Assembly (NCBI RefSeq): GCF_002909255.1
Contig: NZ_PIOB01000005.1
Span: 62,001-126,000 of the forward strand
Length of the DNA: 64,000 bases
Reading direction: 5' to 3'
Source: Arenibacter hampyeongensis
GTDB lineage: Bacteria; Bacteroidota; Bacteroidia; Flavobacteriales; Flavobacteriaceae
Within the stretch, counting starts at the first letter, position 1. Each line of letters starts with the position of its first letter. A model generated the notes under the pieces. It ran no database searches. It was not told where the DNA came from and saw nothing but the letters and a program-made list of their open reading frames with translations. The translations under genes were made by a program, and so were the position numbers. This document shows positions 34,555 through 43,922 of the stretch, in pieces.

Positions 34555-36063
34555 CTAAAGATTCCCGGACGTTGATGACTCGAAGTTTCCTATTTGCCTC
34601 TCCTGTTTTAAATCCACCTTTTGCATCATTTCTTGTTCAAAAATCGCATCGTATTCAGGGTTTTTTATGGTTGGTACGGGGGCATTATTTTTTGTTCTCC
34701 AAGCTTTGAGTTTTTCAAGTAGTTCTTGCGTCTTTTCCGGATAATTATTCACTAAGTTATTATTTTCCCCCGGATCCGATTTTAGGTCATAGAGTTCCAA
34801 ACGACTGTCTTCAAAATATTCATGCAATTTCCAATCGCCGGAAATAATCACGGAACCAGGTCTTGTTCTAAATAATGGATCGCTGCCTTGATCTTGGACT
34901 TTACTGTAGTCCTGTAGATAAATGGGAAAATGAAAGAAAAGGTCTCTTTCTTTTTGGGTTTTGGTTTCCAAAATGGAATTCAGGTCTATACCATCCAGAA
35001 CCTGGGCTGTTTTCTTAGGGTTTGCTATTTGTTGCAAGGTGGGGTAAAAATCCAAATTGCTTACACGGGCCATAGAGCTCGAATTGGGTTTGACCTTGCC
35101 AGGCCATTTAATCACCATTGGAACCCTGATTCCTCCTTCATAATAGGAGCCTTTACCGGCACGTAAGGGGTTTTGTTCGGAAATGGCTCTAATACCGCCA
35201 TTATCGGAGGTAAATATCACCATAGTATTTTTTTCAAGGCCATTTGCCTTTAGTGAGGAAAGTAGTCTGCCCACGTTTTCGTCCATGGAGCTTACCATTG
35301 CGGCGTAGTCCGGTCTATTTTGTCCATCGGATCCTTTTTTGTTCTTAAATTTTTCAATCAGCTCCTCTTTTCCCATTATAGGGGTATGTACCGTATAGAA
35401 GGGAAGGTAGAGAAAAAAGGATGTGTCCCTATATTTTTCTACGAAAGAGATGGCTTCTGTGGTAATCCGGTCTGTTAAATATTCCCCGTCGGGTCCATTG
35501 GTAATATTATCTATATTATAGGGGGAAAAGTAACCGTCTTTACCAGGGTTCCCTTTGGAACTACCCCCAATATTAACATCTATGCCCTGTTCCTTAGGGT
35601 CATTTCCTACGTGCCATTTCCCGAAACTTCCTGTGACATACCCTGCCGACTTCAACATTTGGGGAAGGGTGTATATGGTATCATTAAGGTGGTCCGTATT
35701 CTCTATGGGGATCAATTTTCTGGTCTTGGAATTGCCGCGATCCGAAGGACTTACAGTATAAACACCGTGTCTGGGGGTATTGAGTCCGGAAAGCATGCAA
35801 GCCCTGCTCGGGGCGCAATTTGCTGCTCCGGAATAGGCATTGTAAAATACCATTCCTTCTTTCGCCAAAACATCCAAATTAGGTGTTTCATAATATTGGC
35901 TACCCATAAAGCCCAAATCTTTCCATCCAAGATCGTCCACATTGATCAGAACAATATTGGGAAGTGACATATTCAATGGGTTATCCTTGGAAGGCTTACA
36001 GGATAGAATGGTTGTCGCCAAAACTAAGACGATAAGGATGTGAAGGTTTTTTAAATGTTTCAT
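34555..36063 (-). CDS. S1-family sulfatase, lipoprotein
   Basis: This 502-residue sulfatase has a lipoprotein signal (MKHLKNLHILIVLVLATTIL then SCK, Cys22) when started at ATG 36063; the longer frame to 36117 begins with TTG. Metal ligands are in INVDDLGWKDLG (about 40-51). The active-site motif CAPSR has Cys83 for formylglycine formation. VTGSFGKWHVG and FTSDNGG are also present. It would cleave sulfate esters at the cell surface or periplasm. It ends 13 bases from the convergent propeller gene. Substrate unknown. Confidence 0.93.
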   Translation of the reverse strand: MKHLKNLHILIVLVLATTILSCKPSKDNPLNMSLPNIVLINVDDLGWKDLGFMGSQYYETPNLDVLAKEGMVFYNAYSGAANCAPSRACMLSGLNTPRHGVYTVSPSDRGNSKTRKLIPIENTDHLNDTIYTLPQMLKSAGYVTGSFGKWHVGNDPKEQGIDVNIGGSSKGNPGKDGYFSPYNIDNITNGPDGEYLTDRITTEAISFVEKYRDTSFFLYLPFYTVHTPIMGKEELIEKFKNKKGSDGQNRPDYAAMVSSMDENVGRLLSSLKANGLEKNTMVIFTSDNGGIRAISEQNPLRAGKGSYYEGGIRVPMVIKWPGKVKPNSSSMARVSNLDFYPTLQQIANPKKTAQVLDGIDLNSILETKTQKERDLFFHFPIYLQDYSKVQDQGSDPLFRTRPGSVIISGDWKLHEYFEDSRLELYDLKSDPGENNNLVNNYPEKTQELLEKLKAWRTKNNAPVPTIKNPEYDAIFEQEMMQKVDLKQERQIGNFESSTSGNL

Positions 36064-36857
36064 ATATGGAAGATATTCTGCAATAAAGATTCGGTGTTTT
36101 AACGGATATTGGATCAAATATATCCTAAGTCATCGACTTTAATGACGGATTAAATATCTAAAATAGGGCTCAAATGTTGAAATGGTTCAATATAATTAAC
36201 ATTGTAACTTTTTAAGCAGATTTTTTGCCTTGCGAAGCACTGAGCTAAAATACAAGTCTTTGAAGGCAGACCTCACACATAATCTTTGTCATAAGGTAAT
36301 CCTGATGATCAGATCCTTAGCTGTAGATCATTTTTTTCATGGCTCCTATCTGTCTCCATCCCATTCATTTGGATATACATCTTAAGTGATAATGGGTTCA
36401 TCAAGCTAACCTTAATATCCGTACCGAAAAGATATAAAGCTAACTGTTGATGATGACAGCCAATTGCCTTAACCTATCATTGGTCCTTTGACAACAGCTT
36501 CGCAAATGATCTAAAACCCCAGTTATCGTTAGTGAACTGCAAATGGCCAGTTACCGAATTATCGATATCAAAACTGTCTTTGGAGATAGCCATTCGAACA
36601 AAAATTGTATTTTTATCCATAACCCATAGTTTGGAAAGAGAATAGACTATTTGTAGACAGCATCCTAAAAACGGCCTAAAGAACTGATTGTAATTGAGTA
36701 GTGAAAGAGCTGGGATTTTCATTTTTGACCGAATCTCAAGTTCCTGTGGCTATGGTACCAATACGATGCTCCTTTTGTTTTTTCTATTGGATTATTAAGT
36801 TAATGGAATATAAACTTAGGACGTTATAAGTAGTGACATAATTTAAACTAAAGTGGG
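36064..36857. other. 790-base divergent region between two sulfatase genes
   Basis: The region separates divergent sulfatase genes and should hold both promoters. AATACAAGT at 36249-36257, followed by CTTTGA, resembles the left arm of the inverted repeat at 32110 (nearly the same over 15 bases). A minus-strand frame of 81 codons is listed separately. No consensus promoter was identified with confidence. Confidence 0.4.
36477..36722 (-). CDS. small hypothetical protein, doubtful
   Basis: This is an 81-codon frame with an ATG start lying alone between divergent sulfatase genes. The second half (MAISKDSFDIDN..., then HLQFTNDNWGFRSFAKLL) reads like ordinary protein, but the first half does not form a clear signal peptide. 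No family was recognised. It may be the tail of a decayed gene or chance. Confidence 0.25.
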   Translation of the reverse strand: MKIPALSLLNYNQFFRPFLGCCLQIVYSLSKLWVMDKNTIFVRMAISKDSFDIDNSVTGHLQFTNDNWGFRSFAKLLSKDQ

Positions 36858-38387
36858 ATGAAATCTTCAAATTCCACTGTAATTGATACGAATACTATGA
36901 CGAAAAAGATATTTAATTTAGGTTTTCTAATACTTATTATATCAGGGACGTATGCATGTAAAAACAAGGGGCAGTTAACAGAGTCATCCAAAAAAGATAG
37001 GGCTCAGGAAATGGTTGCTAAGCCGAATATTATATACATATTGGCCGACGATCTGGGTTATGGTGATCTAAGTGCCTACGGCCAGCAGAAGTTTACAACA
37101 CCTAATATAGATAAGTTGGCTAGGGAAGGAATGCTCTTCACCCAACATTATTCCGGAAGTACTGTATGTGCGCCTTCCAGATCGGCATTGATGACGGGTA
37201 TGCATACCGGCCATACCTTTGTTCGTGGTAATAAGGAAATTCAGCCAGAGGGGCAATATCCAATACCTGACAATACCTTTACTATGGCTGAAGCCATGAA
37301 AAAAGCGGGTTATGTTACCGGTGCATTTGGTAAATGGGGACTAGGTTACCCAGGTTCTGAAGGAGATCCCATGAACCAAGGTTTTGATACTTTCTTTGGA
37401 TACAATTGTCAACGCTTGGGACATAATTATTATCCTCGTCATTTGTGGGCCAATAATGATTCCTTGGTATTGGAGGAAAATTCAGGGCAGCAAAAAGGGG
37501 TTTATGCCCCACAATTAATTCATGAAAAGACTTTGAATTTTATAGAATTCAACAAGGACAATCCGTTTTTTCTTTATGTAGCTTCTATTATACCGCATGC
37601 CGAATTAGCGGCACCTGAGGAGATCTTAAAAATGTATAGGGGAAAATACCCGCCCGAAAAAGCCTATCAAGGTTTAGATGATGGTCCAGAGTATCGTAAC
37701 GGTCCCTATGAATCTCAAAAAGAGACCCATGCTGCCTTTGTTTCAATGATCCATATATTGGACAACCAAGTAGGTGAGATAATGGCCAAATTGGAAAAAC
37801 TTGGAATAGCGGATAATACCATTGTAATGTTTACTTCGGATAACGGACCACATACTGAAGGAGGTGCCGACCCAGATTATTTTGATAGCAACGGTCCTTT
37901 TAAAGGAACCAAGAGAGATCTTTATGAAGGTGGTATCCGTGTTCCGCTTATTGTGAAATGGCCAGGGCATGTAACACCAAACACCAGAACCGATCACGTC
38001 TCGGCATTTTGGGACGTATTACCCACGTTTTCGAATATTGTAGATATGGAAGTTCCCCCTTCTTTAGATGGTGTTTCCTTTCTGCCAACCCTCTTGGGTA
38101 AAGAGAAAGATCAAAAAGAACATGAATATCTGTATTGGGAATTTCATGAGAAAGGAGGTCGACAAGCTATCCGAAAAGGTAATTGGAAAGCAGTGAAGTA
38201 CAATGTTTTCAGCTCGTCGGATGCACCAATAGAACTTTATGATCTGGATTCCGACTTGGGCGAGGAGAATAATCTTGCAAAAAATTATCCGAAGGTAGTG
38301 GAAGAAATGAAAAATATTTTTGAAAATGCCAGGACACCCTCAGAGGTTTTTACATTTGACCAAGGCACCTATTTGAATATAGAATAA
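36858..38387 (+). CDS. S1-family sulfatase, lipoprotein (arylsulfatase A type)
   Basis: This 509-residue sulfatase has metal-binding ILADDLGYGDLS (61-72), active-site CAPSR with Cys104, GAFGKWGLG, FTSDNGPHTEGGADPDYFDS and an arylsulfatase-type end. From Met14 (36897) the signal is a compact lipoprotein peptide (MTKKIFNLGFLILIISGTYA, then Cys34 of the long form), so 36897 may be the true start; 36858 is kept as the first ATG. It is clearly a paralogue of the next sulfatase (38641-40068), sharing QHYSGSTVCAPSRSALMTG. A terminator follows. Substrate unknown. Confidence 0.93.
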   Translation: MKSSNSTVIDTNTMTKKIFNLGFLILIISGTYACKNKGQLTESSKKDRAQEMVAKPNIIYILADDLGYGDLSAYGQQKFTTPNIDKLAREGMLFTQHYSGSTVCAPSRSALMTGMHTGHTFVRGNKEIQPEGQYPIPDNTFTMAEAMKKAGYVTGAFGKWGLGYPGSEGDPMNQGFDTFFGYNCQRLGHNYYPRHLWANNDSLVLEENSGQQKGVYAPQLIHEKTLNFIEFNKDNPFFLYVASIIPHAELAAPEEILKMYRGKYPPEKAYQGLDDGPEYRNGPYESQKETHAAFVSMIHILDNQVGEIMAKLEKLGIADNTIVMFTSDNGPHTEGGADPDYFDSNGPFKGTKRDLYEGGIRVPLIVKWPGHVTPNTRTDHVSAFWDVLPTFSNIVDMEVPPSLDGVSFLPTLLGKEKDQKEHEYLYWEFHEKGGRQAIRKGNWKAVKYNVFSSSDAPIELYDLDSDLGEENNLAKNYPKVVEEMKNIFENARTPSEVFTFDQGTYLNIE

Positions 38388-38421
38388 AAATTGTTAGTAG
38401 TTAAGTTAGTTTTTTAATTGT

Positions 38422-38460
38422 AAAAGGGGCTTCTGTGTTGGGAAGCCCCTTTATGTTTTT
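38422..38460 (+). terminator. terminator between the paired sulfatase genes
   Basis: AAAGGGGCTTC pairs with GAAGCCCCTTT (loop of 8), followed by ATGTTTTT. It lies about 35 bases after the upstream sulfatase stop, so the second sulfatase has its own promoter. Confidence 0.82.
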
Positions 38461-38519
38461 ATAATATTTACCCTGACCATTTATTTTTTTACAAATACAA
38501 AGTTGGAACCAGTAAATGG

Positions 38520-38589
38520 GAATATTGGTTAAATTAATATTCTAAATGAATTCACCAAGATAATTAAGACAATGATTAGTTGTCATTGT
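38520..38589. promoter_or_regulatory. two short inverted repeats upstream of the second paired sulfatase
   Basis: GAATATT/AATATTC (38520-38526 and 38536-38542, 9-base spacer) and ACAATGA/TCATTGT (38569-38575 and 38583-38589, 7-base spacer) are perfect 7-bp inverted repeats within 120 bases of the start codon. Both are AT-rich, so they may be chance; operators for a local regulator are possible. Confidence 0.3.
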
Positions 38590-38640
38590 ATATTGCTACT
38601 GCAAACGAATTTTTCAATGATCAAATAAAATCCATAAAAT

Positions 38641-40068
38641 ATGAAGCGATTAAGAACAATCAGAAAAAGAATACCACTGCTGTTTTTTATCCCATTGTTG
38701 GCCTTCGTGGGCAGAGCTCAGGAAACACCTAAAATAGTTCGCGGATTGGAAAAGCCCAACATCGTTTACATCCTTGCAGATGATCTTGGGTATGGGGATT
38801 TGAGTTGTTTTGGCCAAAAAAAATTTTCGACACCAAACATTGATAAGCTGGCTAAACAAGGGATGATTTTCACCCAGCATTATTCCGGGTCAACAGTCTG
38901 TGCTCCTTCCCGATCTGCATTGATGACAGGGCAGCATACGGGACATACACCAATTAGGGGAAATAAGGCTGTGCCCTTGCCTTCCGAAAGTGTGACAATA
39001 GCAGAGATCTTAAAAGAAAAAGGCTATACCACAGGCGCTTTTGGCAAATGGAGTATGGGAAATATTGGGTCTGTAGGTGACCCTTTAAGTCAGGGTTTTG
39101 ATCATTTTTACGGCTATATTAATCAGACTTTGGCACATAATTATTACCCCTACTTTTTATGGAACGATAGTGAAAAAGTTATTTTAGAGGGGAACAAGGA
39201 CAAAGCTACTGGTGAATATGCCCCCAATTTGATCCATAAAAAAGCGCTCGACTTTATTGATAAAAATAAAGACAATCCCTTTTTTCTATATTACCCCTCT
39301 ATCATGCCGCATGCAGAACTTGTGGCACCTAGCCCTTATATGGATAAGTATAAGGGCACCTTGGAGCCGGAGAGTCCATATAACGGGGTTGATGATGGTC
39401 CCAAATATAGAAAAGGCCCCTACGCATCCCAAGAATATCCACATGCTGCCTTTGCAGCCATGATAAATGTATTGGATGATCAAGTGGGGGAAATTATGCA
39501 GAAGATAGAGAGGTTGGTCTTGACAAACAATACCATAATTATCTTTACATCCGATAACGGACCGCATGAAGAAGGAGGTGCGGACCCGGATTACTTTGAC
39601 AGCAATTCCATTTACAGAGGTTACAAACGCGATCTGTACGAGGGTGGAATTCGTGTTCCTATGATAGCGAGTTGGCCTAATAGAATTGAAAAAAATACAA
39701 AATCGGGCCACATTTCTGCCTTTTGGGATGTCCTTCCAACTATAGCCGATCTTTTGGATATAAAAGTGGACGGGCAATTGGACGGAATATCTTTTTTACC
39801 AACGCTAATGGGTAAAAAGAACCAGAAGGAGCATGATTATTTGTATTGGGAATTTCATGAACGCGGAGGTAGACAGGCCTTATTGGCTGGAAATTGGAAA
39901 TTAATTAGGTATGATGTAAACGCAGCTGGAGATTATGAGCTCTATAACTTAGAGGAAGATCCAAGTGAAACTAGGAATGTTATTAAGGACTACCCCAAAA
40001 AAGCCAAAGAACTCATAGAGCAATTAAATAAAAGTAGAACGCCTTCTGAGGAATTTAAATTTAAATAA
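38641..40068 (+). CDS. S1-family sulfatase, secreted (arylsulfatase A type)
   Basis: This 475-residue sulfatase has a type I signal peptide (about 1-26, LLAFVGRAQ) rather than the lipobox of its neighbour. It has ILADDLGYGDLS, active-site CAPSR with Cys87, GAFGKWSMG, FTSDNGPHEEGGADPDYFDS and KRDLYEGGIRVPM. The close likeness to 36858-38387 indicates a tandem duplication, with different export fates (soluble versus lipid-anchored). The GH30 gene begins 17 bases downstream, so the two are co-transcribed and probably act on one glycan. Confidence 0.93.
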   Translation: MKRLRTIRKRIPLLFFIPLLAFVGRAQETPKIVRGLEKPNIVYILADDLGYGDLSCFGQKKFSTPNIDKLAKQGMIFTQHYSGSTVCAPSRSALMTGQHTGHTPIRGNKAVPLPSESVTIAEILKEKGYTTGAFGKWSMGNIGSVGDPLSQGFDHFYGYINQTLAHNYYPYFLWNDSEKVILEGNKDKATGEYAPNLIHKKALDFIDKNKDNPFFLYYPSIMPHAELVAPSPYMDKYKGTLEPESPYNGVDDGPKYRKGPYASQEYPHAAFAAMINVLDDQVGEIMQKIERLVLTNNTIIIFTSDNGPHEEGGADPDYFDSNSIYRGYKRDLYEGGIRVPMIASWPNRIEKNTKSGHISAFWDVLPTIADLLDIKVDGQLDGISFLPTLMGKKNQKEHDYLYWEFHERGGRQALLAGNWKLIRYDVNAAGDYELYNLEEDPSETRNVIKDYPKKAKELIEQLNKSRTPSEEFKFK

Positions 40069-40085
40069 TTGGTTAGAAAGGCAAT

Positions 40086-41681
40086 ATGAGGAGAAGTAAA
40101 TTAATAATGGATGATCAATCCCCTAAATATTTTAAAGCCAAGTTTAATATCATTTTTGCTTGTGCTGTACTTGTTTGCCATTTTGCCTTTTCGCAAAAGA
40201 AGGAGATAGTCAAGGTAGTTATTTCTATTGATAATGAATATCAGACCATTCACAATTTCGCAGCTTCCGATGCATGGTCGGCCCAGTTTACGGGCTTGTG
40301 GCCAGAAAATAAAAAGAATCAAATGGCCGATTGGTTGTTTAGTATGGAAAACAATACAGATGGGTCTCCAAAAGGAATTGGGCTATCGTCCTGGCGTTTT
40401 AATATTGGCGCAGGTAGTGCAGCCCAAGGAAGCGATAGCGGGATAAAAGATCCCTGGAGAAGGGCGGAGGGTTTTTTACAAGACGATGGAAGCTACAACT
40501 GGAAGAACCAAGCAGGTCAGCAATGGTTTCTACAGGCAGCAAAAGAACGAGGGGTAGAACAATTCATAGCTTTTGTGAATAGTCCGCCAATACAAATGAC
40601 AAGGAACAATAAGGCGCATTCGGAGGACGGATTGGCGGCTAATTTATCTCAGGATAAGTATGTGGATTATGGGATGTTCTTGGCAAATTTTCTTCACCAT
40701 TTTAGGGATAGTCTGGCCATTAATTTTGATTATATAAGTCCCTTCAACGAGCCCCAATGGGAATGGAAAGGCGGACAGGAAGGTTCTCCTTGGAACAATG
40801 ATGAATTGGCAGCTGCCACAAGGGTAATCGATTCCGTTTTTATCCAGAAAAAAATAAATTCCAAAATAGAGCTTACGGAGGCCGGGGCCATAGACTATTT
40901 AACAGGGGAAAAAGAAAAGCATCGCAATAGGAGCAACCAAGTTGAAACATTTTTTAATCCTGGGAGTCCCAACTATTTAGCCAATTTAAAATCGGTGGCC
41001 CCAAAGGTTGCTGCACATAGTTATTTTACAACTTGGGATATTCAAAAACTAAAAAGGGAAAGAGAGCGAATCGCCGAAAAGCTGCTTAAGTATCCTTCGT
41101 TGGAATATTGGATGAGCGAATACTGTATTTTGGAGAACAATGAGGAGATTAAGGGTAAAGGCCGGGATTTGGGCATGCAGACGGCACTTTATGTGGCCCG
41201 ACTTATCCATGCCGATCTAACCATTGCCAATGCGAGTGCCTGGCATTGGTGGTTGGCTATGAGCCCCTACGATTTTAAGGACGGACTTATTTATGTGGAC
41301 AAGGGCACCGAGGACGGCAATTATTACGACTCCAAATTGCTATGGACCTTGGGCAATTACTCTAGGTTTATTAGACCAAGAGCAAAAAGGGTATTTGTGG
41401 ATTACAAGGGTATCGATGCAGAAGGTAATTTAAAGGATGGGGTGTTGTTGTCCGCTTATAAAAATAAGGATAGGAGCATTGTTATTGTGGTAGTAAATCA
41501 ACAGGAAAAAGCCATCGATATAAAGCTGAATATGGCATTGCCAAATAAAACGAGGATGAATAGCTACATAACCAACGATTCCTTTAACCTTCACAAAATG
41601 GACAAGGGTATTTCAATAAACAACTCGATTGAGATCCTTGGAAAATCGGTGACAACTTTGGTGTTGAATGCCGTGGAATGA
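40086..41681 (+). CDS. GH30-family glycoside hydrolase, secreted
   Basis: This 531-residue enzyme has an N-terminal hydrophobic export segment (about 22-36, ending AFS), then a GH30-type (beta/alpha)8 catalytic domain. The acid/base Glu222 is in ISPFNEPQWEWKGGQEGSPW and the nucleophile Glu345 in EYWMSEYCILE. A C-terminal beta domain (about 440-531) includes VVVNQQEKAIDIKLN. The NEPQ-W-W-QEGSP pattern recalls the endo-beta-1,6-galactanase branch (GH30_5), but linkage specificity is not proven. The gene is co-transcribed with the preceding sulfatase. Together they would desulfate and cut a galactan-like or other sulfated polysaccharide. Confidence 0.85.
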   Translation: MRRSKLIMDDQSPKYFKAKFNIIFACAVLVCHFAFSQKKEIVKVVISIDNEYQTIHNFAASDAWSAQFTGLWPENKKNQMADWLFSMENNTDGSPKGIGLSSWRFNIGAGSAAQGSDSGIKDPWRRAEGFLQDDGSYNWKNQAGQQWFLQAAKERGVEQFIAFVNSPPIQMTRNNKAHSEDGLAANLSQDKYVDYGMFLANFLHHFRDSLAINFDYISPFNEPQWEWKGGQEGSPWNNDELAAATRVIDSVFIQKKINSKIELTEAGAIDYLTGEKEKHRNRSNQVETFFNPGSPNYLANLKSVAPKVAAHSYFTTWDIQKLKRERERIAEKLLKYPSLEYWMSEYCILENNEEIKGKGRDLGMQTALYVARLIHADLTIANASAWHWWLAMSPYDFKDGLIYVDKGTEDGNYYDSKLLWTLGNYSRFIRPRAKRVFVDYKGIDAEGNLKDGVLLSAYKNKDRSIVIVVVNQQEKAIDIKLNMALPNKTRMNSYITNDSFNLHKMDKGISINNSIEILGKSVTTLVLNAVE

Positions 41682-41705
41682 ATATAAGGATATAAGCCGG
41701 GATAC

Positions 41706-42383
41706 CTAAAACAGATTGCTTTTTACCGAATCGAAATAGCTGGCGCTAACTGGAATGGCCACTTTTTCAATAAACACATCCTTTCCCTTCAGGGCACTCA
41801 CTTTTTTCTTATTAACGATATAGGACCGGTGTACCCTCATGAACAATTCCTTTGGCAGCCTTTTTTCCAAAGCTGTAAGGCTCTGGTTGCTCATAATCTT
41901 TCCCTGTGGGGTGTGATAAATGACATATTCGCTATCACTCTCAATATAAAGAATGGAATCAAACCTCAGTTTATGCAGATCGTAGCCTGATTTGACGATA
42001 ATCGAATCTTCCGACGCTTCCTGATCCGTGTTTGTTTTTATTTTGTTGACCGCCTTAAGAAAGCGTTCAAATGTAATTGGTTTTAGAAGGTAGTCAACGG
42101 CATTAAGTTCATAACCTTCAAGGGCATATTCAGAGTAAGCAGTGGTAAAGATGATCTGTGTGGTATCCGGAATCATTTTTGCAAAATCTGTACCTTTAAT
42201 TTCGGGCATTTGGATATCCAAAAATAGGAGGTCTATTTTTTGTTCTTTTATAACTTTAATGGTGTCCAAGGGATTTTCAAAATCGGCCACCAATTCCAAA
42301 AAATTTACTTTTTCAATATAGGTTTTGAGCAGGCTACGAGCCAGTTCCTCATCGTCTACAATTAAACATTTAATCGTCCCCAT
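41706..42383 (-). CDS. LytTR-family response regulator
   Basis: This 225-residue regulator has a receiver domain (3-118; acidic pair D10/D11, phospho-acceptor Asp56 in LLFLDIQMPEIKG) and a LytTR DNA-binding domain (about 125-225, with VKSGYDLHKLRFDSILYIES and FMRVHRSYIVNKKKV). It overlaps the 3' end of the histidine kinase gene by 14 bases, so the pair is translationally coupled. LytTR proteins bind direct repeats. Two copies of TAACGTTCA lie just upstream of the divergent EF-hand gene, making that cluster the likely target. Confidence 0.95.
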   Translation of the reverse strand: MGTIKCLIVDDEELARSLLKTYIEKVNFLELVADFENPLDTIKVIKEQKIDLLFLDIQMPEIKGTDFAKMIPDTTQIIFTTAYSEYALEGYELNAVDYLLKPITFERFLKAVNKIKTNTDQEASEDSIIVKSGYDLHKLRFDSILYIESDSEYVIYHTPQGKIMSNQSLTALEKRLPKELFMRVHRSYIVNKKKVSALKGKDVFIEKVAIPVSASYFDSVKSNLF

Positions 42384-43404
42384 GCAAATCTATTTGTAGT
42401 TGTACTTTAAAAGAAGTTGCTTCTTTCTGAATCTTTAATGTGTGTTTTTTCGGATATAGTATATCCAATCTTTTCTTTACATTTTCAAGGCCTATTCCTC
42501 CAAGCTTGTCCTGGTGCATTGGTTCTTTTGGAATGCTGTTTTCAATTTCAAAATTGATTTTTTGGTCGTCGGAAAAGATACTGATTTTTAAAAAGGCATC
42601 GGTAATCTTTTCCAAATTACCGTGCTTTAGGGCATTCTCAACAAAGGGAATGAATAGCATTGGCGCTACTTGTACAGCATCGTTTTTAATTTGAAAATCG
42701 GTTGTTATGGGATATGTTTTACTGCTTTTAAGGACGTACATGGCCAAATAGTCCTTTATGTAATCGACCTCTTTTCTAAGAGGTACAAAAGCTTGTTCAC
42801 ATTCGTACAGAACATATCGCAGCATATTGGACAAGGTACTTATGCCTTGTTGGGTCTTCTCCGAATTTGTTACGGATAGGGCATAGATATTATTTAGGGA
42901 GTTAAATAAAAAATGAGGATTGATCTGGGATTTTAGCAGTTTTAGTTCGGTCTGCAGATTTTCATTTTTATTGCGAATGGTTTCTTCTTCCTTCTTTTGG
43001 GCAAACAAAAATGTCTCCACAAAGGTGGCCAGCACATAGGCTATGGACAGCACCAAGAAATGGATTAAAAATTGAGGTGGTGCCTTTGGTCGCACTCCAG
43101 GTGGTGGACCTACTTCATGGGTTGGTGTACCTCCTTCTAGCAGTCCCATAGAAGTATTGGAAATAAGGGTTGCACAGAAAACAATCGATATCAAAGAAAC
43201 GATTGCAAAAAGAACATACTTTTTTTTAAACAAAAGAGCAGGAGCTGTATAATATATTAATACGGCAACAACTACAATTTGCAATATAAATGGTGGTGTA
43301 TTCCGTTGAAGAAAGAGCACATCATCGGTCATGAGCAACCAAGCCATGAGCCATACGCTGAGCCATAGCAAGATGTGAAAGAGAAATCGTTTTGTTCGGT
43401 CCAT
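42370..43404 (-). CDS. LytS-type sensor histidine kinase
   Basis: This 344-residue inner-membrane kinase has four hydrophobic segments (about 7-25, 38-59, 62-82 and 111-135). A His_kinase domain follows with phospho-acceptor His164 in SQINPHFLFNSLNNIYAL. An ATPase region has LFIPFVENALKHG and GGIGLENVKKRLDILY. The periplasmic loop after the third segment (EGGTPTHEVGPPPGVRPKAP, about 90-109) is proline-rich and short. It pairs with the LytTR regulator and is divergent from the EF-hand/YHYH cluster. The signal is unknown. Confidence 0.95.
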   Translation of the reverse strand: MDRTKRFLFHILLWLSVWLMAWLLMTDDVLFLQRNTPPFILQIVVVAVLIYYTAPALLFKKKYVLFAIVSLISIVFCATLISNTSMGLLEGGTPTHEVGPPPGVRPKAPPQFLIHFLVLSIAYVLATFVETFLFAQKKEEETIRNKNENLQTELKLLKSQINPHFLFNSLNNIYALSVTNSEKTQQGISTLSNMLRYVLYECEQAFVPLRKEVDYIKDYLAMYVLKSSKTYPITTDFQIKNDAVQVAPMLFIPFVENALKHGNLEKITDAFLKISIFSDDQKINFEIENSIPKEPMHQDKLGGIGLENVKKRLDILYPKKHTLKIQKEATSFKVQLQIDLHGDD

Positions 43405-43470
43405 GATACAAATAAACGGAAATATTTTTCATGCCAGTGCGAAAATGGTGCTTGTATACCCACCTAAATG

Positions 43471-43545
43471 TAACGTTCACAGTTGTTAATGCGGCTTTGG
43501 CTTAAAACTTCCCTTGGTTCGCTGAATGGATCCATTTAACGTTCA
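43471..43545 (+). promoter_or_regulatory. pair of TAACGTTCA repeats, candidate LytTR sites
   Basis: TAACGTTCA occurs at 43471-43479 and 43537-43545 in the same orientation, 66 bp apart, in the spacer between the kinase gene and the EF-hand gene. The core ACGTTC matches the known LytTR-type half-site pattern (A/C-C-G-T-T). CATCTTTG at 43553-43560 (one base off TAnnTTTG) could be the -7 box directly downstream. The role is inferred. Confidence 0.55.
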
Positions 43546-43595
43546 ACCATTGCTCATCTTTGTAGTCAAAATAGTGAATTCTAAAAACAATAACA

Positions 43596-43886
43596 ATGAA
43601 AAAAATGATAGTAAAATCAGCAGTCTTAACAGCGATGGTAACCGTATTTTTTACCGCTAACGTTAACGCACAACAACCTCAAGGCGGACAAGGACAAAAA
43701 GAGCGGCCCTCAGTAGATCAAATTTTTAAGGAAATGGACAAGGATGAGGACGGAAAATTATCCAAAGAGGAATTGAAAGGCCCTATCAAAGATGATTTTA
43801 CCAAGATAGATACAAATGAAGATGGCTACATCACCAAAGAGGAATTAGAAAAAGCTCCCAAGCCCAAAGGGAGGAAACGTGAATAG
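43596..43886 (+). CDS. secreted EF-hand protein
   Basis: This 96-residue protein has a signal peptide (1-25, ending NVNA) and two EF-hand loops, DKDEDGKLSKEE (48-59) and DTNEDGYITKEE (72-83). Both carry the acidic residues at loop positions 1, 3, 5 and 12 needed for calcium. The C-terminus is basic (PKPKGRKRE). It would act in the periplasm or outside the cell. It is the first gene after the candidate LytTR sites and is followed by YHYH1 after 36 bases, so it probably heads the operon. Calcium sensing or buffering is a reasonable inference. Confidence 0.9.
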   Translation: MKKMIVKSAVLTAMVTVFFTANVNAQQPQGGQGQKERPSVDQIFKEMDKDEDGKLSKEELKGPIKDDFTKIDTNEDGYITKEELEKAPKPKGRKRE

Positions 43887-43922
43887 GATAAGAGCCCAAT
43901 TGTAAAATTATAAAACAAAAAC

